Below, in pieces: positions 1 through 4,704 of a DNA stretch of 6,705 nucleotides. The DNA is from an uncultured Actinomycetes bacterium (GTDB lineage Bacteria; Actinomycetota; Actinomycetes; S36-B12). Below the pieces are notes generated by a model. The model had not been told where the DNA came from. It did no database searches and saw only the letters and a list, made by a program, of their open reading frames with translations. The position numbers were made by a program, and so were the translations under genes. Every line of letters begins with the position of its first letter. Within the stretch, counting starts at the first letter, position 1. The stretch is from the NCBI GenBank assembly GCA_913061025.1, contig CAJXUJ010000073.1:1-6705 (forward strand), in the 5' to 3' direction.

Positions 1-1182
1 GTGATCACCGCGGGGTGGCCCGGCACCCGCTCGTCGCTGTGGCAACAGTTCGGTCGAGCTGGGAGAGGTAACAGCGCCGCCCTCGCGGCGTTCATCGCGC
101 GCGAGGACCCTCTCGACACGTACCTCGTCGAGCATCCCGACGCCATTACCGCGCAACCGTTCGAGGAGACGGTCTTCGACCCGTCGAATCCGCACGTCCT
201 TCTCCCCCACCTAGCCGCCGCGGCGAGCGAGATTCCGATCACCGAGGACGAGCACGTATTTCCGAACAACGCACCGCAGGTGCTCGAGGATCTCGTCGAG
301 CGAGGGCTTCTCCGCAAGCGCCCGACCGGCTGGTACTGGACTTCTCGGGAGCGTCCGCACGACATGACCGACCTTCGGGGTTCCGGAGAAACGGTGCGGA
401 TTGTGGAGGAGGAAACGGGTCGCCTTCTGGGAACGGTCGATGCATCCTCCGCCCACCGGCACGTTCACCCGGGCGCGGTCTACGTCCATCAGGGGGTGTC
501 CCACACCATCCGATCACTCGACCTGGACGATGCCGTGGCAATCGCCGTTCAAGAGGAGGTCGACTACACGACCTTCGCCCGCGACATCAGTGACATTCGG
601 ATTCGATCCATCGAGAAGTCGTGGCCAGGAACGGGCGCAACGATGTTCACCGGCGAGGTTGTGGTCATGTCACGAACAGTGGCCTATGAACTACGCGCTT
701 TGGACGGGACTCTTATTGGCCTCCGCGACCTGGACCTGCCGGAACGACTCCTCACCACCCAGGCTGTGTGGTGGACGATGGAGGATTCCACGGTGGATGG
801 GGCCGACATTGACGATCTTCCCGGCGCCGTCCACGCCGCCGAACACGCGGCAATCGGTCTATTGCCGCTCTTCGCTTCCTGCGATCGCTGGGACATCGGT
901 GGGGTTTCGACGATTCGCCACCCCGATACCGGACTCGCGACGATCTTCATCTACGACGGCCTTCCGGGTGGGGCAGGGTTCACCGCCCGTGGCGCCGAGA
1001 TCGCACGAGGTTGGTTGGGGGCAACAGCGGACGCGGTGGGTTCGTGCGGCTGCAGGGACGGCTGTCCTTCGTGCGTTCAGTCACCCAAGTGCGGGAATGG
1101 AAACGATCCGCTCAGTAAGAAAGACGCCATCACCGTCCTACGAATACTGACGTCGAGTCTTCACGCTACCGATGATCAGTAG
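1..1182 (+). CDS. DEAD/DEAH-box SF2 helicase with DUF1998 zinc-binding C-terminus (MrfA/Rv3649-like), 5'-truncated
   Basis: This is the C-terminal 393 codons of a superfamily 2 helicase whose ATP-binding N-terminal part lies before the window. The GTG at base 1 is an internal valine codon, not a start: it opens the motif V stretch AGWPGT (residues 4-9), followed by motif VI QQFGRAGR (15-22) with the arginine-finger region. A probable winged-helix segment (LVERGLLRKRPTGWYW, about 98-113) follows. The C-terminal DUF1998-type domain shows HAAEHA (278-283), IYDGLPGGAGF (317-327) and a cysteine cluster C349, C351, C355, C358, C364, the likely zinc site. The best-studied relative, Bacillus MrfA, is a 3'-5' DNA helicase in mitomycin repair; the mycobacterial homologue is Rv3649. 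The stop (TAG, 1180-1182) overlaps by 7 nt the end of the opposing Tad operon. Family assignment is firm; substrate and role here are inferred. Confidence 0.93.
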   Translation: MITAGWPGTRSSLWQQFGRAGRGNSAALAAFIAREDPLDTYLVEHPDAITAQPFEETVFDPSNPHVLLPHLAAAASEIPITEDEHVFPNNAPQVLEDLVERGLLRKRPTGWYWTSRERPHDMTDLRGSGETVRIVEEETGRLLGTVDASSAHRHVHPGAVYVHQGVSHTIRSLDLDDAVAIAVQEEVDYTTFARDISDIRIRSIEKSWPGTGATMFTGEVVVMSRTVAYELRALDGTLIGLRDLDLPERLLTTQAVWWTMEDSTVDGADIDDLPGAVHAAEHAAIGLLPLFASCDRWDIGGVSTIRHPDTGLATIFIYDGLPGGAGFTARGAEIARGWLGATADAVGSCGCRDGCPSCVQSPKCGNGNDPLSKKDAITVLRILTSSLHATDDQ

Positions 1183-1532
1183 CCGGCACGGGACCGATGC
1201 GTGACATCGGGAAGCCACCGGTTCGGTCGAGGGATTCGAACCTCCACCACGACATCCGGTCCGATGGTCGAGCACTCGACCAACAGCGCCGAGTGCAGTT
1301 CCGCCACGTGATCGGCCAACCCGCACGATCCGCTCCGCGACGCGGCTAAGGCTGCTAAGTCAGCCACCATTCCCGCCTGCGCTCGGTCGAGGGTCCACGC
1401 ACCCACTGCTCCACCCAGTGTGAGCAGCGACAGCGCAATCGCGATCAGTGCGATCGACAGGACGGATACCGCACCGCGATCACTGCCAAAATCACTGCCC
1501 AAATCACTGCGAAAAGACGTCACTACTGACAC
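1176..1532 (-). CDS. Short TadE/TadG-like membrane protein (Rv3654c-like), last gene of the Tad operon
   Basis: This gene encodes 118 residues. It has a short charged N-terminus with SD-rich repeats (about residues 9-18), DRG at 18-20, one hydrophobic segment (about 21-46), then AQAGMVADLAALAASR (51-66), the alanine-rich signature I know from 'helicase/secretion neighborhood TadE-like' proteins. C70 and C87 match a cysteine pair I recall in this family and could form a disulfide outside the membrane. It is presumably a minor pilin or pilus-associated protein. After G20 there is no Glu at +5, so class III prepilin processing is doubtful, unlike in its two upstream neighbours. The start is GTG at 1532 with a weak GGGA upstream; it overlaps the preceding tadE-like gene by 29 nt, and GTG at 1523 is an alternative. 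The M. tuberculosis homologue is reported as a secreted effector that affects macrophage apoptosis; I do not infer that role here. Confidence 0.85.
   Translation of the reverse strand: MSVVTSFRSDLGSDFGSDRGAVSVLSIALIAIALSLLTLGGAVGAWTLDRAQAGMVADLAALAASRSGSCGLADHVAELHSALLVECSTIGPDVVVEVRIPRPNRWLPDVTHRSRAGY
1265..1282. repeat. Near-perfect 18-bp palindrome TGGTCGAG-CA-CTCGACCA
   Basis: Eight-base arms (1265-1272 and 1275-1282) are exact reverse complements around a central CA. The element is inside the last gene of the Tad operon, about 90 nt before its stop codon. It has the shape of a protein-binding operator, but no known regulator consensus was recognised and it may arise from codon use. Confidence 0.6.
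1479..1514. repeat. Three-copy 12-bp tandem repeat across the tadE / last-gene overlap
   Basis: The + strand units are ATCACTGCCAAA (1479-1490), ATCACTGCCCAA (1491-1502) and ATCACTGCGAAA (1503-1514), differing at only one or two positions. On the minus strand the repeat encodes the tetrapeptide series RSD-LGSD-FGSD in the N-terminus of the last gene. In the tadE frame each unit carries a TGA, the first being the used stop (1504-1506) and the others at 1492-1494 and 1480-1482. Confidence 0.9.
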
Positions 1533-1884
1533 CCAATTCCCACGGAACGGTCACCGTTCGCTCGAGCGGAATCGATAGTCCCGCGAAGAGTCCACCAGCG
1601 ATCTCTACATCGCGGCGGGCCGTCACCGTCACGCCCTGGGGGGAAGGCGTGACGGTGACGGCAACTTGCGGGTGCAGGGACGCGAGCGTTCCCTGCACGT
1701 CGTGACTCGGGGCTCCACGTGCAACCAAACGGCTTGCCGAATGAACCGCGTCCTGCAAGCCAAGCCCTACCGAGGCAAGGGAGAACGTGGCTAGCACTGC
1801 GGCGACGATGCCGATAATTGCCGGGATCACGATGGCCATCTCAGCCACCACGTACCCTTCATCACGTTTCATACGCTGATGCAT
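1504..1884 (-). CDS. TadE-like pseudopilin (Rv3655c-like)
   Basis: This 126-residue protein has a basic N-terminus (MHQRMKRDEG), then the class III prepilin-like motif G10-YVVA-E15, with Glu at +5 after the expected cleavage point. A hydrophobic helix spans about residues 13-37 and a small extracytoplasmic, probably beta-rich domain follows, with repeated VTVT stretches (76-79, 85-88, 110-113). These features fit a TadE minor pilin that joins or primes the Flp pilus after processing by a prepilin peptidase. The start is ATG at 1884, 12 nt after the pilin stop; an in-frame ATG at 1872 (Met5) is also possible, and neither has a clear Shine-Dalgarno sequence, so coupling to the pilin gene is likely. 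The end overlaps the next gene by 29 nt. The coding sequence contains a perfect 17-bp inverted repeat (1619-1662). Confidence 0.88.
   Translation of the reverse strand: MHQRMKRDEGYVVAEMAIVIPAIIGIVAAVLATFSLASVGLGLQDAVHSASRLVARGAPSHDVQGTLASLHPQVAVTVTPSPQGVTVTARRDVEIAGGLFAGLSIPLERTVTVPWELGVSSDVFSQ
1545..1559. repeat. Short palindrome GAACGGT-C-ACCGTTC in the tadE-like gene
   Basis: Seven-base arms (1545-1551, 1553-1559) flank a single C. It encodes the RTVTV stretch near the C-terminus of the TadE-like protein and lies just upstream of the start of the following gene (GTG at 1532), so a hairpin here could affect access to that start. The effect is an inference. Confidence 0.45.
1619..1662. repeat. 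Perfect 17-bp inverted repeat within the tadE-like gene
   Basis: The left arm 1619-1635 (GCCGTCACCGTCACGCC) and the right arm 1646-1662 (GGCGTGACGGTGACGGC) are exact reverse complements, separated by 10 nt (1636-1645). I checked all 17 pairs base by base. The RNA would form a very GC-rich hairpin. It encodes residues 75-89 of the TadE-like protein, two VTVT stretches around PSPQG. No T-run follows on either strand, so it is not a typical intrinsic terminator. Confidence 0.92.
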
Positions 1885-1896
1885 CGATGTGTCGTT

Positions 1897-2121
1897 TCAG
1901 GCACCGAGCATTGCGTTGAAGGCTCCCTGCACGACCGTCCAAATCAAATCGCGTACGGCATCACTCGTCAGCAACTTGATAAGGACTCCTCCGAGCCCGG
2001 CGACTGCGACGGTTCCCACCGCGTACTCCGCCGTTGTCAAGCCTTCCTCTCGTCCGAGGTATTCCCGAACTGTCTCTGTCGAAACACCGTCATCCACTGC
2101 ATCGGTGGTGGTTGCACTCAT
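1897..2121 (-). CDS. Flp-type pilin subunit (DUF4244 family, Rv3656c-like)
   Basis: This 74-residue protein is the predicted major pilin. The N-terminus (1-27) is hydrophilic and acidic, ending in REEG27. Then comes LTTAEYA, with Glu at +5 and Tyr at +6 after G27, the exact Flp class III prepilin pattern. Cleavage after G27 would leave a 47-residue mature pilin with one hydrophobic helix (about 34-51) and a second amphipathic stretch to the end. The ATG at 2121-2119 was chosen because AGGAG lies 7 nt upstream, the best ribosome binding site in the operon; a longer in-frame reading from TTG at 2223 has no support and would run through the upstream inverted repeat. The gene sits between tadC (178 nt away) and the tadE-like gene (12 nt away), as expected for a Tad operon. 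The prepilin peptidase is not in this window. Confidence 0.9.
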   Translation of the reverse strand: MSATTTDAVDDGVSTETVREYLGREEGLTTAEYAVGTVAVAGLGGVLIKLLTSDAVRDLIWTVVQGAFNAMLGA

Positions 2122-2126
2122 GACAT

Positions 2127-2133
2127 CTCTCCT
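2127..2133 (-). promoter_or_regulatory. Strong Shine-Dalgarno sequence for the Flp-type pilin
   Basis: The minus-strand sequence is AGGAGAG. Its AGGAG core (2133-2129) is 7 nt from the ATG at 2121. It fixes the pilin start against the longer TTG-initiated reading, and fits a need for high pilin translation compared with the weak or absent Shine-Dalgarno sequences of the neighbouring genes. Confidence 0.85.
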
Positions 2134-2146
2134 GTTCGCCACTGTC

Positions 2147-2168
2147 TCGGAACGTTCGCGCGTTCCGA
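2147..2168. promoter_or_regulatory. Perfect 8-bp inverted repeat upstream of the pilin gene
   Basis: TCGGAACG (2147-2154) and CGTTCCGA (2161-2168) are exact reverse complements around TTCGCG. The element lies in non-coding DNA, 25 nt before the pilin ATG. It could be an operator or, if transcribed, a 5'-UTR hairpin just above the ribosome binding site. The spacing does not match the actinobacterial LexA box, and no T-run follows, so it is not a terminator. The role is unknown. Confidence 0.6.
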
Positions 2169-2299
2169 ACACGTACCGCTGTTCGATCCGTGCTTCACCA
2201 GAATCGGGAATCGATACGAGCAAGAGAACAGTCGAAGTCGATCAGCGAATGTGGTTCACGCCGGTTGTGGATAAGACACCGCCACCGGAGATTGCTCGA

Positions 2300-2878
2300 T
2301 CAGTTCAGAACCGATCCTGCGAATCCTGCGATGACGGGAACAACACCCACCAGGAGATAGGCCGGTAGGTAGCACAGAGCAAGTGGAGCAACCGCGCGAA
2401 CGCCGGCCGACCGTGCACATGTTTCGATTTCCGCTCGATGCGCATGACGGGCATCGGCAGCTGCGGTTTCCAGCACATCGGCCAGCGGAGCCCCACTGTG
2501 GTGAGAGCGAATAACCGCACGGGCAATCGGCTCCAGTGCTGGCTGGTCGAATACCCCGGCCCACGCCACGCTCGGATCAGCTCCGAGTTCCAGAGCAGCC
2601 AGGACTCGCTGGAGCACCGAACGAGACGGGTCATCGGTCGCATCGACAGTCACCTGCAGAGCCACGGACATCGGTGCACCCGCCGACAGCGCTACCGCGA
2701 GGAGATCCGCCACCATCGGTGCCTGAAGTGCAGGCGCGACGATCGGAGCAGAATCTGGAGCAGGGACGGTTGGTCCGGCTCGCAGCGACGGCGCGAGGCC
2801 ATTGAGCCGCGGACCAACACGAGAACCGAGTCCTATCCACACAGCGCTCACAAGCAGCACTGCTGCCGCGAGCGCCAT
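2300..2878 (-). CDS. tadC: TadC-like inner-membrane platform protein (Rv3657c-like)
   Basis: This 192-residue protein has a T2SSF (GspF/TadC) type core. An N-terminal hydrophobic segment (about 2-17) and a C-terminal hydrophobic hairpin (APLALCYLPAYLLVGVVPVIAGFAGSVL region, about 164-191) flank a helical cytoplasmic domain. That domain includes DLLAVALSAGAPMSVAL (58-74), the platform-type SGAPLADVLE (128-137) and charged helices. It should pair with TadB to form the membrane platform turned by the TadA ATPase. Its ATG (2878-2876) follows the tadB stop directly, reading TAAATG on the minus strand, so translation is probably coupled; only a weak GGGA lies upstream. The length is close to that I recall for the mycobacterial homologue and short compared with proteobacterial TadC. 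Distinction from TadB rests on order and the hydrophobic C-terminal tail. Confidence 0.9.
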   Translation of the reverse strand: MALAAAVLLVSAVWIGLGSRVGPRLNGLAPSLRAGPTVPAPDSAPIVAPALQAPMVADLLAVALSAGAPMSVALQVTVDATDDPSRSVLQRVLAALELGADPSVAWAGVFDQPALEPIARAVIRSHHSGAPLADVLETAAADARHAHRAEIETCARSAGVRAVAPLALCYLPAYLLVGVVPVIAGFAGSVLN

Positions 2879-3574
2879 TTAGCCGATTCCCGATTCGACT
2901 CGCCGCACTATTCGTCGTGACCACACAGCGCCAACGCCGGTCAAGAGCACGGCCAACGTGAACGTGACGGCACCGCTGATGGATCCGACAAACCAGGCGA
3001 GCGGATCGGCCCCCAGCATGTACCCCATCGCGATACCCACGAGTGGAAGAAGCGCCAGCAGCCTTCCCGTTGCTCGAGGAGCGGCGAGCTCGCTGTTCAG
3101 CGTCGCCTCCAACTCCAACTGCGCCTTCACTCCGCCCGCCAGTCGTTCGATCGTGTTGGCGAGCCCGGCACCCTGGGTTGTACCGACGTGCCAGCAGGCC
3201 GCCAGCTGCCGCAGGTAGCGACCCAGTCGCGGATCTTCCCGGGCGTCCCTCAGCAGACCTACCTCAATCGAATCGCCGAACCGAGCCGCGGAGAGCGCCC
3301 ACGGCCATGGGACCCGTGCACCAGCCGCTCGCTCTAATGAATCCAGAGGAGTCGATCCGGCTCGGAGTTCAGCCGCAAGGGTTCGCAATGCGTGCGCGAA
3401 CTGCTGCTCGGGACTCTCCGGCTTGTCCTTCCGCCGCGCTAACCACCCGCCGATCGCTTCGGGTTCGAGTTGGTTCGCCGGTCGCCCACTCAACTGAGCA
3501 AGACGTTGTCTTCGTGGCATGAGCAAGAAGACAGCACCCGCGATGGCTACCGCGCCGACGAACACACTCAACAT
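2879..3574 (-). CDS. tadB: TadB-like inner-membrane platform protein (Rv3658c-like)
   Basis: This 231-residue protein of the T2SSF/TadB family has an N-terminal membrane segment (about 3-19), a basic linker, a helical cytoplasmic domain with FAHALRTLAAELRAGSTPLDSL (59-80) and GTTQGAGLANTIERLA (131-146), both typical of the platform fold, and two C-terminal membrane segments (about 172-188 and 198-218). It is expected to form the Tad pilus platform with TadC and to contact the TadA hexamer. The ATG (3574-3572) overlaps the end of tadA by 7 nt and has no clear Shine-Dalgarno sequence, suggesting coupling. The stop TAA touches the tadC start. It is shorter than proteobacterial TadB (about 300 residues), as usual for this actinobacterial group. 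Confidence 0.92.
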   Translation of the reverse strand: MLSVFVGAVAIAGAVFLLMPRRQRLAQLSGRPANQLEPEAIGGWLARRKDKPESPEQQFAHALRTLAAELRAGSTPLDSLERAAGARVPWPWALSAARFGDSIEVGLLRDAREDPRLGRYLRQLAACWHVGTTQGAGLANTIERLAGGVKAQLELEATLNSELAAPRATGRLLALLPLVGIAMGYMLGADPLAWFVGSISGAVTFTLAVLLTGVGAVWSRRIVRRVESGIG

Positions 3575-4704
3575 GCGATCGAAGTGATCGAGTCAGGTCG
3601 CACGTACAACGGTTCGGTCACGCACTTGCCTGCGACTTCTCGAATTGCGTGGATACCACTGACCACGCGGGCTCCCTGCCGATCGCGTTCCACGTGGATG
3701 ACGGCATCAACTGCCGATGCAAGCAACGCATGCATCGCGTCACGTGGAACACCCGCACTCAGACCGAGGGCTTCGATGCGAGTTGCGACATCCTCGGGCG
3801 CGTTCGCGTGCACGGTGCCGCAGCCACCCTGGTGACCCGTGTTCAGTGCGGTCAGCAGATCGATCACCTCGCGACCTCGCACCTCTCCCACGACGATCCG
3901 ATCCGGTCGCATGCGCAGGGTCTGGCGAACCAAGTCCTGCATAGTCACAAGACCTGCGCCCTCGACGTTGGCCGGTCGAGATTGCAGACGCACAACGTGG
4001 GGATGATTGGGATTTAGCTCAGCCGTGTCTTCCACGATCACGATTCGCTCATTGCGGGCAACAAGTGCAAGGAGAGCTCCCATGACCGTGGTCTTGCCAC
4101 TACCGGTGCCACCGGTGATGAGGAAAGAACGCCGGGTGTCTACAAGTTCTCGCAACAGTTGCGATGCCGCCTGATCGACAGTCGCGGTCGCCTCTAGATC
4201 CTCGATTGTCATTCCCCCAACCCGAGGAATGCGCAAGGAAATGCAGGTCCCGTCGGTGGCGATCGGTTCTACAACGCAGTGCAGACGGGTGCCGTTCGGC
4301 AATCGAGCGTCGACGAAAGGTGACGCCTCATCAAGCCGGCGCCCTGCCCACGACGCCAAGCGCGAGGCAATGCGTCGAACATGCGTGTCATCGCTGAACA
4401 ACCGGCCTCTGTCTTCAAGTCCGTCTCCTACGTCGACCCAGACGTGACCGTCACCTGTGACGAGAACATCGGTGACCGATTCCTCCTGCAGGAAGGCCTC
4501 GAGTGGACCGGCTCCCAGCAACTCGCACTGCACCCGATGCACAACGTGCATCAACCCGTCTTCATCGAGAACGATGCCCTCCGCTCGAAGCGCCCGTACA
4601 ACGTTCGCTGCTGAAGCGTCTCTTCTCTGCTCCAGGAGCCGACCTCGGACACGGTCCGCGATGCTTGGATCCGAACCCGTCGGTGTAGAGATCCACGTGC
4701 TCAC
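3568..4704 (-). CDS. tadA: TadA/CpaF-type secretion ATPase (heli_sec_ATPase type, Rv3659c-like)
   Basis: This 378-residue AAA-type ATPase of the secretion superfamily powers pilus assembly, and perhaps retraction, from the cytoplasmic face. Motifs appear in the correct order: N-terminal domain with LLGAGPLEAFL (62-72) and VTDVLVTG (77-84); Walker A GGTGSGKTT (198-206, Lys204); Asp box IVIVEDTAEL (221-230); Walker B region DRIVVGEVRG (268-277, Glu274); His box TGHQGGCGTVHANAP (289-303). All key residues are intact, so an active enzyme is expected. The start is GTG at 4704, overlapping the ssd stop by 4 nt in a GTGA junction, with AGG 8 nt upstream; this overlap is the main argument for the start. 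The stop overlaps tadB by 7 nt. Confidence 0.95.
   Translation of the reverse strand: MSTWISTPTGSDPSIADRVRGRLLEQRRDASAANVVRALRAEGIVLDEDGLMHVVHRVQCELLGAGPLEAFLQEESVTDVLVTGDGHVWVDVGDGLEDRGRLFSDDTHVRRIASRLASWAGRRLDEASPFVDARLPNGTRLHCVVEPIATDGTCISLRIPRVGGMTIEDLEATATVDQAASQLLRELVDTRRSFLITGGTGSGKTTVMGALLALVARNERIVIVEDTAELNPNHPHVVRLQSRPANVEGAGLVTMQDLVRQTLRMRPDRIVVGEVRGREVIDLLTALNTGHQGGCGTVHANAPEDVATRIEALGLSAGVPRDAMHALLASAVDAVIHVERDRQGARVVSGIHAIREVAGKCVTEPLYVRPDSITSIAC

Larger units (their letters stand above)
2122..2299 (-). other. 178-nt intergenic region between tadC and the pilin gene
   Basis: This is the only sizeable gap in an otherwise overlapping operon. It holds the pilin Shine-Dalgarno sequence and the 2147-2168 inverted repeat. 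I looked on the minus strand for a TANNNT -10 element and found no exact match; the AT-richer stretch near 2213-2221 (TCGTATCGA on the minus strand) is the nearest, without a good -35. A separate pilin promoter or an mRNA processing site is plausible but not shown. No terminator-like hairpin with a T-run follows tadC. Confidence 0.5.

Noticed and set aside
401..1150. Long open frame on the + strand (249 codons) inside the helicase gene
   Set aside because: It lies in another frame of a gene with clear helicase and DUF1998 motifs. Its translation is rich in Arg, Ser, Pro and Trp without recognisable domains, as expected for a shadow in GC-rich DNA.
1194..1210. Hairpin CCGATG-CGTGA-CATCGG just after the helicase stop, as a terminator
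   Set aside because: The stem is only 6 bp, and no T-run follows on the + strand. It also lies inside the last Tad gene on the other strand.
1232..1242. tRNA T-loop look-alike: GGTTCGAATCC on the minus strand
   Set aside because: The flanking bases do not form a five-pair T-stem (only two inner pairs plus mismatches) and no acceptor, D or anticodon arms could be assembled around it. The sequence is coding for the last Tad gene (EVRIP).
2147..2168. LexA (SOS) box or ECF sigma (GGAAC...GTT) promoter in the pilin leader
   Set aside because: The GAAC and GTTC halves are separated by 8 nt, not 4, and no GTT element lies at proper spacing after GGAAC.
2122..2223. N-terminal extension of the pilin from TTG at 2223
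   Set aside because: TTG start without a ribosome binding site, and translation would run across the inverted repeat and the strong Shine-Dalgarno sequence that serves the ATG at 2121.
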